Source: Mycobacterium sp. AT1 (lineage in GTDB: Bacteria; Actinomycetota; Actinomycetes; Mycobacteriales; Mycobacteriaceae). Taken from it: a DNA stretch of 64,000 nt. The DNA lies in contig NZ_MVOC01000009.1 in assembly GCF_002043095.1 (NCBI RefSeq), positions 1 through 64,000 of the forward strand, written 5' to 3'. Shown piece by piece: positions 8,983-20,062 of this stretch. The position numbers were made by a program, and so were the translations under genes. Positions within the stretch are counted from its first letter, which is position 1, and every line of letters begins with the position of its first letter. The notes under the pieces were generated by a model. It saw nothing but the letters and a program-made list of their open reading frames with translations, searched no databases and was not told the origin of the DNA.

Positions 8983-9927
8983 TCAGGCGGTATCCCGAGC
9001 CGACCGCAACCGCCGCCGCCACGCGTCGACCCGTTCGGCGTCGGTGACGGCGAACCGCCGGACGAGCTCCGGCACCGGAGCGGCGGGCGTCGGCGCGACC
9101 GGCAGGTGCCCGTCGACCGGACGCAGTACCCGACCCGGTGCGACGAGGTCGCCGTCCAGCAGGGTCACGGTGCCGAGCGCACATGCGTACGGCAGCTCCG
9201 GAAGTGCGCCCGCCAGCGCGAGACCGGCGGCCAGCCCGATGCTCGTCTCGCCGGAGGACGACACCACGCACGGCAGTTCCAGCCGCTCCGCCACACGCAG
9301 CGCCCGTCGCACCCCGCCAAGTGGCCCACTGCGGAGGATGACGACGTCGACCGCCTCGGCGCAGGACGCCCCGGCCGCGATCGGCACGTCCACCCTGCCG
9401 CGGACGGCGGCCAACTCGGCGGTGGTGCGGCACGGGTCGGCGACGAACTCCACCCCGGCGGCCGCCTCCGCGAGGATCCCGATTGCCCGCGCGGCGTCGT
9501 CGACGTTCCACATTCCGTTGGCGTTCAACCGGATTCGCCCCCGAGGACCCAGCTCGTCACGGACCGCGACCACCCGCTCGACGTCTTGGGCGAGGGAGCC
9601 GGGCGTCGCGGCAACGGTAACCTCCGCGGTGAGACAGCCCGAGCCCCTGACGGTGCGGCGGGCCGACGCGGCGTCGACCGCGGCCACGACAACGGCGATC
9701 GGGATCCGGCCCCGCCGCGGATCGGGCCATCCGACGGTGCCGCCCTCGACCGCGGCGGTGAGCCATCGGCCGTTCTCCGCGTCGTCCCCGCCGGGCGCAG
9801 GGCTGAATTCGCCCCACCCCTGCGGCCCCTCGATCAGCATCCCTTCGCGTACGCCGGACCCGTCGGCCATGGGGATGCCGAAGATCGGCGTTGCGTCGAA
9901 GTCGATCATCGCCTTCATCGGGGACAT
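8983..9927 (-). CDS. MenC (o-succinylbenzoate synthase) homologue lacking catalytic residues: likely pseudoenzyme
   Basis: 314 residues clearly related to actinobacterial MenC, an enolase-superfamily enzyme of menaquinone synthesis, over segments such as MLIEGPQGWGEF, RGRVDVPIAA and SGPLGGVRRALRVAERL. Every active-site position I can align is changed. The KxK acid/base motif reads E102-V-T104; the metal ligands are Asn135 (normally Asp), Ala163 (normally Glu of the EQP motif) and Gly186 (normally Asp of ADES); the second base is Arg199 (normally Lys). About 11 residues between the third ligand and that base are missing. The reading frame is intact, so this is not simple decay. It cannot be a normal dehydratase; a moonlighting or regulatory role is open. 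Automatic annotation as functional menC would be wrong. Confidence 0.75.
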   Translation of the reverse strand: MSPMKAMIDFDATPIFGIPMADGSGVREGMLIEGPQGWGEFSPAPGGDDAENGRWLTAAVEGGTVGWPDPRRGRIPIAVVVAAVDAASARRTVRGSGCLTAEVTVAATPGSLAQDVERVVAVRDELGPRGRIRLNANGMWNVDDAARAIGILAEAAAGVEFVADPCRTTAELAAVRGRVDVPIAAGASCAEAVDVVILRSGPLGGVRRALRVAERLELPCVVSSSGETSIGLAAGLALAGALPELPYACALGTVTLLDGDLVAPGRVLRPVDGHLPVAPTPAAPVPELVRRFAVTDAERVDAWRRRLRSARDTA

Positions 9928-9944
9928 GCCTTCATCGGGGACAA
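9911..9944. repeat. 17-bp tandem duplication at the start of the MenC-like gene
   Basis: The unit GCCTTCATCGGGGACAT (9911-9927) is followed directly by a second copy (9928-9944) that differs only in its last base. The duplication spans the chosen ATG (9927) and gives several start options in the coding strand, probably from recent slippage. It may have moved the distance between ribosome site and start. Confidence 0.85.
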
Positions 9945-9956
9945 GCTAACCGACCG

Positions 9957-10742
9957 TCACCGGTGCGGCGCACGGTACGCCTGCACGATCGGCTCGACCA
10001 GTTCGAATCCGGCCTTGCGATACACCCGTCCGGCCGGGTTGGTGGCCTCGGTGACGATGACCCACTGCGCGCACCCGCGCGACGCCGCCCACGTCGCGGC
10101 CACCCCGATGAGGTGCGACGCGATGCCCCGGCCGCGATGCTCGGGTGCCGTGCCGACGTTCTGATAGCGCGCCGTCCCCCCGCAGTCGACGATCCCCAGC
10201 TCGGCAACCAGCCGACCGCTGACGAAGGCGCCGACGAAGAGTGCGGCGCCCCGGTCGACGAGGGCTCGCTGCGACTCGATGCGTGCCCTGGCGAAGCGTT
10301 CGTGCGCCACGGCGTCATACTGCGCCGTCTCCTCGTTCACGGCCATCTCCCGCGCGACGAGCTGATCCCAGTCCTCCCCGACGAGCCCACGGACGGCGTA
10401 CCCGGCGGGCGGTGTGGTCTGCCGTGGCGGATGCGTCGTGGCCAGGACGTCGTCCAACTCGAGCGCCAGCCCATGGCGTTCCCACGCAGTCCGGCAAACG
10501 GGCATCCGCGCGAGCCCGATCGCGGTCCACTCGGCGTCGGAAAAGGACCCGCGGAACACGTCGACCCACCGGTCGGCGTCGTCGACCGCGGCGGGGTCGG
10601 TCACGAATATGCAGTTACCCCAATGAAAGTCGGGATTGCTCGGCGAGCGGACGACGAGGTGGTCGGCGTGCTCCTCGACGGCGGAACCCGCGAGTTCGAG
10701 CACCGCCAGATCGGTCGCCCAACCCAGCGACTGGGTGCGCAT
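9957..10742 (-). CDS. GNAT-family N-acetyltransferase
   Basis: 261 residues. The C-terminal half is a GNAT domain with the acetyl-CoA pyrophosphate loop in GTAPEHRGRGIASHLI and a following VTEATNPAGRVYRKAGFELVE. The N-terminal ~120 residues resemble a second, degenerate GNAT-like unit (HWGNCIFVTDPAA), as in tandem GNAT proteins. The substrate is unknown. The ATG at 10742 lies 7 bp after the stop of the proline-rich membrane protein gene, so the two are probably co-transcribed; further upstream in-frame codons fall inside that gene. Confidence 0.85.
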   Translation of the reverse strand: MRTQSLGWATDLAVLELAGSAVEEHADHLVVRSPSNPDFHWGNCIFVTDPAAVDDADRWVDVFRGSFSDAEWTAIGLARMPVCRTAWERHGLALELDDVLATTHPPRQTTPPAGYAVRGLVGEDWDQLVAREMAVNEETAQYDAVAHERFARARIESQRALVDRGAALFVGAFVSGRLVAELGIVDCGGTARYQNVGTAPEHRGRGIASHLIGVAATWAASRGCAQWVIVTEATNPAGRVYRKAGFELVEPIVQAYRAPHR

Positions 10743-10749
10743 CCTGGGG

Positions 10750-11595
10750 TCAGCCGAAGAAGCCGTGCGAACCCGACTGCCCCGGGGTGGCGCGGCCGCC
10801 GTTCGTTGGCCGTGGCGGCGGCGGCGGCGTCGCACTCAGCGGCGATCGGGTCACGTTCTGCTGCGGCTTCTTGGGTGGGTCGGGCGTCTGATAACTGGGC
10901 TGGTACTGCCGGGTGACCGGCGGGGCGACCTCCGCAGGCGGTGGCGGTGGCGGGAGTACCGGCGGCGGCAACGGAGCCGCCGTGGACACCACGGGGGCAG
11001 ACGGCGTCGGCGCCGGTGGGGCGGAGGACTCGCTGGGAGCCACGGGTGCCGACTCGTCGCCGGCCGGGCTGCGCAGAACCAAGACGACGACGCCGACGAC
11101 GGCCGCGACGACGCCGAGGACCGCGGCGGCAATCAGCACTGCTCGCTTCGGAAACGGCGCGCTGGCCGGCGTCGACTTGAAGTCCCATGCCCCGCTGTTG
11201 ACGAGGCGGGACTCCCGCGACGACGGGGCGGGAGCGCGGACGAATCCGTTGCGCCTAGTCGGCACCACGTTCAACGACGCGGCCACGGACACGGTTTCAG
11301 GACGTTCGAAGACTGGGGCGAGGGTTGGCCCTTCGGGTTCGGCCGACTCGACGGGGTTCATGTCCTCGACGAGCCAGCGATCCGTGTCGGGGTCGGAATC
11401 GTCGGCGATCGCGGGCGGGAACTCCTGGCGAGGCGGGGCAGGAGGGGCTGGGCGCGGCGGGGCCGGCGGAGCGGGCCGTGGCGGGGCAGGCTGCGGCTGG
11501 GATGACGGTGCCTCGTCGACTGGTTGCGCCGCGCCGAACCACCCGTCGTCGGCGTCGTCGAATCCGTATTCGGCGCCCAAATCCCGAACCGTCAT
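10750..11595 (-). CDS. proline-rich single-pass membrane protein
   Basis: 281 residues: an acidic N-terminus (LGAEYGFDDADDGWFG), a low-complexity Pro/Ala block with three APPRPAPP-like repeats (residues ~35-57), a linker, one transmembrane helix around residues 150-172, then a Pro/Ser/Ala-rich outer tail with two runs of six prolines or so. Such proteins are common in the mycobacterial cell envelope and are usually hypothetical. It sits 7 bp upstream of the acetyltransferase. No enzymatic domain is visible. Confidence 0.8.
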   Translation of the reverse strand: MTVRDLGAEYGFDDADDGWFGAAQPVDEAPSSQPQPAPPRPAPPAPPRPAPPAPPRQEFPPAIADDSDPDTDRWLVEDMNPVESAEPEGPTLAPVFERPETVSVAASLNVVPTRRNGFVRAPAPSSRESRLVNSGAWDFKSTPASAPFPKRAVLIAAAVLGVVAAVVGVVVLVLRSPAGDESAPVAPSESSAPPAPTPSAPVVSTAAPLPPPVLPPPPPPAEVAPPVTRQYQPSYQTPDPPKKPQQNVTRSPLSATPPPPPRPTNGGRATPGQSGSHGFFG

Positions 11596-11666
11596 CTGGC
11601 CATGCTACCGCGTGTGACGTGCAGGAAGAGCGCTCGTTGAGCCGGTGGCCCGAATCTGCCTGCGCG

Positions 11667-12956
11667 TCAACCCTCCTCGACGCCCTGGTTGCCGAACGTC
11701 GTGGCTCGGCGCCCGGGAGAGTGCCCGTGGACGCCTTCGGCGTAAGCCGTTTCGGCGTGTTGGCTGAAGTCGATCCCCGCGGTCTCGTCCTCGGCGCTGA
11801 CGCGAAAGCCCATCAGACGGTCGATGATCTTCGCCAGACCGTAGGACACTGCGAACGCATAGGCGGCTACCACCACCGCCGCCAGCAGTTGTTTGCCGAG
11901 CTGCGTGAGGCCACCTCCGTAGAAGAGCCCCCGCGGCCCTCCCGTCATGACCTCGGTGGCCAACAGCCCGATCAGAAGCACGCCGACCACTCCGCCGACG
12001 AAGTGCACTCCGACGACGTCGAGGGAGTCGTCGTAGCCGAAACGGAACTTGAACCCGATGGCGAACGAGCAGACGACACCCGCGGCAAGCCCGACCAGGA
12101 CCGCGCCGAGGGTGTTGACGGTGCCGCAGGACGGCGTGATCGCGACCAAGCCTGCGACGACGCCGGAGGCGGCACCGAAGGTCGTCGGCCGGCCGTCACG
12201 GATGCGCTCGACGGTGAGCCAGCCCAGCATGCCGAGACAGCCCGCCACCAGCGTGTTCAGGAAGATCGCCGCGGCAGTTCCGTTCGCGGCCAAGGCCGAA
12301 CCCGCGTTGAAGCCGAACCAGCCGAACCACAATAGGCCGACGCCAAGCAGGACGAACGGCAGATTGTGTGGCCGCATCGCCTCCTTCTTGAACCCGATGC
12401 GCGGACCGAGAACCAGTGCCAGAGCCAACGCCGATGCGCCAGAGACGATTTCGACCACCAACCCACCGGCGTAGTCCAGCGCACCGAACTTGAACAGCCA
12501 ACCGCCGGGTGACCACACCCAATGCGCGACAACCGAATACACCACGATGGTCCAGATGGGCACGAACACCATCCAGGCCGAGAACCTGGCTCTGTCGGCG
12601 ATCGCACCGCTCACCAGAGCGGCGGTGATGATCGCGAAGGTCAGCTGGAAGGTCGCGAAGAGCAGTTCGGGAACCGAGCCGTGCACGGTGGTCGGGTCGA
12701 CGCCGAGCATCGCCACGTGCGAGAGATCGCCGATCAGCCCGGCGTTGCCCTCCCCCGAGAACGCCAACGTGTAACCGAACAGCAACCACGCGATCGTCAC
12801 GAGCGGTATCGCGATGAAGCTCATCATGATCATGTTCAGCACACCGGTCGTGCGCACCATGCCGCCGTAGAAGATGGCCAGCCCTGGCGTCATGAGCAGC
12901 ACCAGTGCCGTACTGGCCAGCAGCCACGCGGTCGCCGCCGGATCGATCGTGTTCAT
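11667..12956 (-). CDS. amt: ammonium transporter (Amt family)
   Basis: 429 residues with 11 predicted membrane helices and the Amt signature DVVGVHFVGGVVGVLLIGLL, plus the paired conserved histidines (VGVHFVGG and the earlier helix with WVWSPGGWL). The start at 12956 has GAGGAG upstream; a longer in-frame extension to 13082 runs through the furA promoter region and is rejected. The C-terminal tail (ETAGIDFSQHAETAY) is the regulatory tail that contacts PII proteins in this family. No glnB or glnD lies beside it, unlike the main nitrogen operon of mycobacteria, so this is likely a second Amt. It is transcribed divergently from furA. Confidence 0.93.
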   Translation of the reverse strand: MNTIDPAATAWLLASTALVLLMTPGLAIFYGGMVRTTGVLNMIMMSFIAIPLVTIAWLLFGYTLAFSGEGNAGLIGDLSHVAMLGVDPTTVHGSVPELLFATFQLTFAIITAALVSGAIADRARFSAWMVFVPIWTIVVYSVVAHWVWSPGGWLFKFGALDYAGGLVVEIVSGASALALALVLGPRIGFKKEAMRPHNLPFVLLGVGLLWFGWFGFNAGSALAANGTAAAIFLNTLVAGCLGMLGWLTVERIRDGRPTTFGAASGVVAGLVAITPSCGTVNTLGAVLVGLAAGVVCSFAIGFKFRFGYDDSLDVVGVHFVGGVVGVLLIGLLATEVMTGGPRGLFYGGGLTQLGKQLLAAVVVAAYAFAVSYGLAKIIDRLMGFRVSAEDETAGIDFSQHAETAYAEGVHGHSPGRRATTFGNQGVEEG

Positions 12957-13055
12957 TCGCCACTCCTCGCCGAAGATTCGGACGAGGTTAGCGAACTGCC
13001 CGAATCCGCCGACGAGGCGATCGAGATGAACAGTCGGCGCGTCTTTTGCGAATTC

Positions 13056-13085
13056 TTGACCGATTCCAGAAAAGACGGGCATAGT
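13056..13085 (+). promoter_or_regulatory. furA promoter, probably giving a leaderless transcript
   Basis: TTGACC (13056-13061) and CATAGT (13080-13085) are separated by 18 nt, within an A/T-richer patch (AATTCTTGACCGATTCCAGA) that resembles the FurA autoregulatory site upstream of mycobacterial furA genes. The predicted start of transcription falls at about 13091-13093, on the GTG used as the furA start. Confidence 0.7.
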
Positions 13086-13092
13086 GGTCCGC

Positions 13093-15796
<2,704 letters not shown>

Positions 15797-15817
15797 GCCA
15801 CCTCTGCAGCCCCAAGG

Positions 15818-15851
15818 ACACCCCGCGAACCCTCACCGGATCGCGGGGTGT
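15818..15851 (+). terminator. intrinsic-type terminator after katG
   Basis: An 11-bp perfect stem (ACACCCCGCGA / TCGCGGGGTGT) with a 12-nt loop, followed by TTCTT. It begins 21 bp after the katG stop, so it should end the furA-katG transcript; the next gene starts 20 bp later and may be expressed by readthrough or its own promoter. Confidence 0.8.
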
Positions 15852-15871
15852 TCTTGCGTCAGAATGGCGTG

Positions 15872-16480
15872 ATGGGTACCCGATGGCAGGACACGGACGC
15901 GCCACGCGGCGACAGCTACGACCAGCGGTGGGCCAAGCTCGCCGAATCGGGTGAGAGCATCCACGGCGAGGCGGACTTCGTCGAGAGCCTGCTGGGGCAG
16001 ACGGGCGGACGCCGGGTGCTCGACGCGGGGTGTGGCACCGGCCGGGTCGCCATCGAATTGGCCCGTCGCGGACACTCGGTGCTCGGCGTCGACGCCGACC
16101 CCGACATGCTCGCCAGCGCGCGCACCAAGGCCCCCGACCTCAGCTGGATTCACGCCGACCTGGCGGACCTCGGCGCGCACTCGACCGAGACGTTCGATCT
16201 CGTCCTCCTCGCCGGCAACGTGATGATCTATCTCGCCCCGGGAACCGAGGAACTCGTCATGGGTGAGCTGGTCGACCGGCTCGCCCCCGGCGGACTTCTG
16301 GTCGCCGGCTTCTCGATTCGACCCGGCCGGCTGCCGCTCGCCGAGTACGACCGCGTCGCCGCGGGCGCCGGATTGGAGTCCGTGGCCCGGTTTGCGACGT
16401 GGGACCGCGAGCCCTACGACGGTGGCGACTACGCGGTGTCGGTGCATTGTCGGCCCGCGTCGGTAGGGTCCCCGGCGTGA
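15872..16480 (+). CDS. class I SAM-dependent methyltransferase
   Basis: 202 residues with methyltransferase motif I RVLDAGCGTGRVAIELARRG, the acidic end of the second strand (LGVDADPDML) and motif IV-like FDLVLLAGNVM. The substrate is unknown; proteins of this size in mycobacteria are annotated only as class I methyltransferases. The ATG at 15872 follows the katG terminator closely. The stop overlaps the GTG of the next gene by 4 bp (GTGA), so the pair is translationally coupled. Confidence 0.85.
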   Translation: MGTRWQDTDAPRGDSYDQRWAKLAESGESIHGEADFVESLLGQTGGRRVLDAGCGTGRVAIELARRGHSVLGVDADPDMLASARTKAPDLSWIHADLADLGAHSTETFDLVLLAGNVMIYLAPGTEELVMGELVDRLAPGGLLVAGFSIRPGRLPLAEYDRVAAGAGLESVARFATWDREPYDGGDYAVSVHCRPASVGSPA

Positions 16481-16860
16481 CGTCTGACTCCCCCACATTG
16501 CGCATCGGATCGGTGTCCGTCGACTGCCCGGACCCCGGCACGCTCGCGGACTTCTACGCCGAATTGTTCGGCATGACGCGGATCGTCGAAGCACCCGACG
16601 GCAGCGTCGTCGCCATCTCCGACGGCACCCACACCCTGGCGATGATGAAGGTCGACGACTACGTCGCACCGACCTGGCCCGCACCAGAGCAGGGTCAGCA
16701 AATGCACTTCGACGTCTCGGTTCCGGACCTCGACGCCGCCGAAGCCCGCGCGCTGGCCGTCGGAGCCCGGCTCGCCGATCACCAACCCGCACGCGACTTG
16801 TGGCGGGTGTTCCTCGACCCGGCCGGACATCCCTTCTGTCTGACCACCTTCGGCGCGTAG
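16477..16860 (+). CDS. VOC (glyoxalase-like) superfamily protein
   Basis: 127 residues with the two beta-alpha-beta-beta-beta units of the vicinal oxygen chelate fold: IGSVSVDCPDPGTLADFYAELFGM in the first and MHFDVSVPDLDAAEARALAVGARL ... FLDPAGHPFCL in the second. The His/Glu metal positions are incomplete, so it may be a non-catalytic or binding member. It begins with a GTG overlapping the methyltransferase stop. Substrate unknown. Confidence 0.8.
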   Translation: MTSDSPTLRIGSVSVDCPDPGTLADFYAELFGMTRIVEAPDGSVVAISDGTHTLAMMKVDDYVAPTWPAPEQGQQMHFDVSVPDLDAAEARALAVGARLADHQPARDLWRVFLDPAGHPFCLTTFGA

Positions 16861-16951
16861 CGGCCGACACCCGGCGTCGCGTGCGGCCAATCGCTATGCT
16901 GGCGCATTCCAGCGGCCCGATGGCCGGACGTTCGACCCCCGAGGAGCGAGC

Positions 16952-18187
16952 ATGGTCGCGCACATCCGACTGACCTCGCACAGCGGCGGGGTGGGCGCCC
17001 TGCCCATTACGTGGGACGCCCCGACCGCCACCCAGCGCGGACCGGTCATCGGCACCACCACCAAGCGCGCGCACCGCAACGTGATCGGCACCCACAGCGG
17101 CTCCTACGGCGTGTACCGCGCGCTCGCCGTCGCCGCGGGCGCGCTGTCGCGGGAGCACAAGGCCGACCTGACCAACACCTCACCCACCGACGTCGTCGGC
17201 CCATACCCGCAGTGGAGCGAGCCGGGCAAGATCGTCAGCCTCGACCCGTGGGGGGCAATGGTCGCCGACGTGTTCGCCGACGAGCTGGCCGCCGGTCACG
17301 ACATGCGCCCGTCGATCGCCATCACCAAGGCGCACGTCATCCTGCCCGAGGTCGTCGACGCCGTGCAGAAGGGCAGGCTCGTCCCCGACGGACGCGTACT
17401 GCTCCCCAGCGGCGCCGCGCTGGTCACCAAGGCCGCGATCGAACCGGTCTGGTACCTGCCCGGCGTGGCGCGACGATTCGACTGCACCGAAACCGATCTG
17501 CGCAGAGCGCTTTTCGAGGAGACCGGAGGAATGTACCCGGAGCTCGTCACGCGATCCGATCTCGAGGTCTTCCTTCCACCGATCGGCGGCCAGACCGTGT
17601 ACGTATTCGGTGCGACCAAGGATCTGGCGGACCCGTCGGTCGAGCTGACCGCGCGGGTGCACGACGAGTGCAACGGCTCGGACGTCTTCGGCTCCGACAT
17701 CTGTACCTGCAGGCCGTATCTCACCCACGCCATCGAGGAGTGCATCCTCGGCGCGCAGCGCGGCGGAGTGGGACTGGTGTCCTACTCCCGCAAGGAGGGG
17801 CGCGCACTCGGCGAGGTCACCAAGTTCCTCGTCTACAACGCACGCAAGCGGCAGGTCGGCGGCGACACGGCCGACCAATACTTCGCCCGCACGGAATGCG
17901 TTGCCGGCGTTCAAGACATGCGGTTCCAGGAGCTCATGCCCGACGTTCTGCACTGGCTGGGCGTTCGCAAGATTCACCGGCTCGTCTCGATGAGCAACAT
18001 GAAGTACGACGCCATCACCGGATCGGGCATCGAGGTCGGCGAGCGCGTCAACATTCCCGACGACCTGGTGCCCGCCGACGCCCGCGTCGAGATCGACGCC
18101 AAGATGGCCGCGGGCTACTTCACCCCCGGCCCGGTACCGGACGCCGAAGACCTCAAGAACTCGAAGGGCCGCGGGTTGGGCGGATGA
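16952..18187 (+). CDS. URC1-type GTP cyclohydrolase II homologue (uracil catabolism)
   Basis: 411 residues, about twice a plain RibA. The C-terminal half is a cyclohydrolase II domain: zinc cysteines Cys240, Cys251 and Cys253 (CNGSDVFGSDICTC) have the same spacing as in RibA, and YSRKEGRALGEV corresponds to its YLRQEGRGIG catalytic loop. The N-terminal ~200 residues are a family-specific extension. It is followed, overlapping by 4 bp, by a DUF1688 gene and then by a uracil phosphoribosyltransferase gene. This is the URC1-URC4-URC6 set of the fungal and bacterial URC pathway, in which uracil is converted to a nucleotide and opened to yield urea and 3-hydroxypropionate. It is therefore unlikely to serve riboflavin synthesis. 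Confidence 0.88.
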   Translation: MVAHIRLTSHSGGVGALPITWDAPTATQRGPVIGTTTKRAHRNVIGTHSGSYGVYRALAVAAGALSREHKADLTNTSPTDVVGPYPQWSEPGKIVSLDPWGAMVADVFADELAAGHDMRPSIAITKAHVILPEVVDAVQKGRLVPDGRVLLPSGAALVTKAAIEPVWYLPGVARRFDCTETDLRRALFEETGGMYPELVTRSDLEVFLPPIGGQTVYVFGATKDLADPSVELTARVHDECNGSDVFGSDICTCRPYLTHAIEECILGAQRGGVGLVSYSRKEGRALGEVTKFLVYNARKRQVGGDTADQYFARTECVAGVQDMRFQELMPDVLHWLGVRKIHRLVSMSNMKYDAITGSGIEVGERVNIPDDLVPADARVEIDAKMAAGYFTPGPVPDAEDLKNSKGRGLGG

Positions 18188-19416
18188 GCGCCGCCCAGGC
18201 CGACGGGGCCGCGGTGCTGCTGCGCACCACCACCGCCGTCCGGGACCGGGCCGGTTTCCTGCTGGGGCGAGCACGCGCCGGCGAGTCGCCGTGGTTCGTC
18301 GTCGACGACGACTCGACCCCGGTGGCGGTGGCCGAAGTGGTCGCCGTGACGCGACACCGCTATCCCGACCTGAACATTCCGTTCCACAGCCGGTGGCGCC
18401 ACTTCGAAGCGGGCGGGGTCGACCGCAAGGCCGAACTCGACGCGCGGCTCGCAGCCCTGGATCCGGCCGGCCGAGCCCGCGCCATGATCGACCTCGCCGT
18501 GGTGAGCGTGCTGCTCGACGCCGGCGCGGGGCCTGATTGGCACTACGACGAGGCCTCCAGCGGGCTGCGGTTCGACCGGTCGGAAGGGCTCGGCGTCGCG
18601 TCCTGGAACGCGTTCGCCGACGGAGTGTTCTCCTCCGATGCCGATGCACCGCTGCGCGTCGACGCCGAGGGACTGCGAGCCTTGACCCCGGCGCGGCTGG
18701 CCGAGGCGTTCCAGATCGCCCCGGACAACCCGCTGGTCGGCGTCGACGGCCGGGTGGAACTTCTGCACCGATTGGGCTCGGCGCTCGCCGCGCGGCCCGA
18801 GGTCTTCGGACCGCTCGGCCGACCCGGAGGGTTGTTCGACCGACTGCTCCCCCAGCACGGCGCCGCGACGGTCACCGCGCATGACATCTTGTCTCAGCTG
18901 CTCGCGTCGCTGTCGGGAATCTGGCTGGCCGACAACGCAATCGGCGACCAGCGACTGGGCGATTGCTGGCCTCACCCCGCCGTCCCCGGGCCCGGCCTCA
19001 CCGCGGGGTGGATGCCATTTCACAAACTGTCGCAATGGTTGACCTACTCGCTGCTCGAGCCGTTCGGCTGGGCAGGCGTCCAGGTCTCGGGGCTCGACGC
19101 GTTGACCGCACTCCCGGAGTACCGCAACGGTGGGCTGCTGCTGGACACCGGCGTGCTCCGACTGCGCGACCCCGGTTGGCTCGACACCGCGTGGTCAGTC
19201 GACGACGAACTGGTGGTCGAATGGCGGGCGTTGACGGTGGCCCTGCTCGACGAGCTGGCTCCGCTGGTACGCGCCGAACTGGGCGTCGACGCGGATCGAA
19301 TGCCGTTGGCGTGCGTGTTGGAGGGTGGCACCTGGGCCGCGGGACGAGCGCTGGCGAAGCGCCTGCGCAACGGGCTCCCGCCGTTGACCGTCGTCAGCGA
19401 CGGCACCGTCTTCTAG
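18184..19416 (+). CDS. DUF1688 protein, URC4-like uracil catabolism factor
   Basis: 410 residues. Characteristic DUF1688 segments are [50 protein letters not shown] and [19 protein letters not shown]. The family is the Urc4 protein needed for growth on uracil in the URC pathway; its chemistry is not settled. The ATG overlaps the upstream stop (ATGA), so the gene is coupled to the URC1-like gene, and the UPRTase follows within 16 bp. Confidence 0.88.
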   Translation: MSAAQADGAAVLLRTTTAVRDRAGFLLGRARAGESPWFVVDDDSTPVAVAEVVAVTRHRYPDLNIPFHSRWRHFEAGGVDRKAELDARLAALDPAGRARAMIDLAVVSVLLDAGAGPDWHYDEASSGLRFDRSEGLGVASWNAFADGVFSSDADAPLRVDAEGLRALTPARLAEAFQIAPDNPLVGVDGRVELLHRLGSALAARPEVFGPLGRPGGLFDRLLPQHGAATVTAHDILSQLLASLSGIWLADNAIGDQRLGDCWPHPAVPGPGLTAGWMPFHKLSQWLTYSLLEPFGWAGVQVSGLDALTALPEYRNGGLLLDTGVLRLRDPGWLDTAWSVDDELVVEWRALTVALLDELAPLVRAELGVDADRMPLACVLEGGTWAAGRALAKRLRNGLPPLTVVSDGTVF

Positions 19417-19432
19417 GGGAATGAGTTCACAC

Positions 19433-20062
19433 ATGACGTCGCTACACCTCGTCGACCACCCGCTGGTCCAGCACAAGCTGACACTGTTGCGTCGAAAGGA
19501 CGCCTCCACCAAGACCTTTCGCCAATTGGTCAACGAGATCGCGGCGCTGGTGGCCTACGAGGTGCTTCGGGACATCCCGCTGCACGACATCGAGATCGAG
19601 ACGCCGCTCGAGACGATGACCGGCCGGGTCATCGACGGCAAGAAGCTGGTCTTCGTGTCGATCCTTCGGGCCGGCACCGGCATCCTCGACGGCATGCTCA
19701 GCGTCGTGCCCGGTGCGCGCGTCGGACACATCGGCCTCTACCGCGACCCCAAGACCCTGGTGGCCGTGGAGTACTACTTCAAGATGCCGGGCGACCTCGA
19801 GGAGCGCGACGTGGTGATCGTCGACCCCATGCTCGCCACCGGCAATTCGGCCATCGCAGCGGTCGACCGACTCAAGGAATGCGCCCCGAAGTCCATCAAG
19901 TTCGTCTGCCTGCTGACGTGCCCGGAAGGGGTCGCCGCCATGCAGGAGGCACATCCCGACGTCCCGATCTACACCGCCGCCGTCGACCGACAACTCGACG
20001 AACACGGGTACATCCTGCCGGGGCTCGGCGACGCGGGCGACCGCATCTTCGGGACCAAGTAG
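19433..20062 (+). CDS. upp: uracil phosphoribosyltransferase (URC6/Upp)
   Basis: 209 residues when started at the ATG at 19433, matching E. coli Upp in length and opening ([18 protein letters not shown]). The PRPP loop [19 protein letters not shown] and the C-terminal uracil-binding [18 protein letters not shown] are intact. An ATG at 19421 is in frame, but the AGGGGA ribosome site is only one base away from it. The enzyme makes UMP from uracil and PRPP. Here it probably provides the nucleotide substrate for the two preceding URC proteins rather than acting in salvage alone. It resembles the enterobacterial type more than the M. tuberculosis Upp. Confidence 0.92.
   Translation: MTSLHLVDHPLVQHKLTLLRRKDASTKTFRQLVNEIAALVAYEVLRDIPLHDIEIETPLETMTGRVIDGKKLVFVSILRAGTGILDGMLSVVPGARVGHIGLYRDPKTLVAVEYYFKMPGDLEERDVVIVDPMLATGNSAIAAVDRLKECAPKSIKFVCLLTCPEGVAAMQEAHPDVPIYTAAVDRQLDEHGYILPGLGDAGDRIFGTK

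Noticed and set aside
12957..13082. N-terminal extension of the Amt protein by 42 residues
   Set aside because: It would run through the furA promoter and lacks a ribosome site, whereas ATG 12956 has GAGGAG and starts directly before helix 1.
16952..18187. Riboflavin-pathway RibA
   Set aside because: The N-terminal extension and the operon with DUF1688 and UPRTase genes point to URC1-type uracil catabolism.
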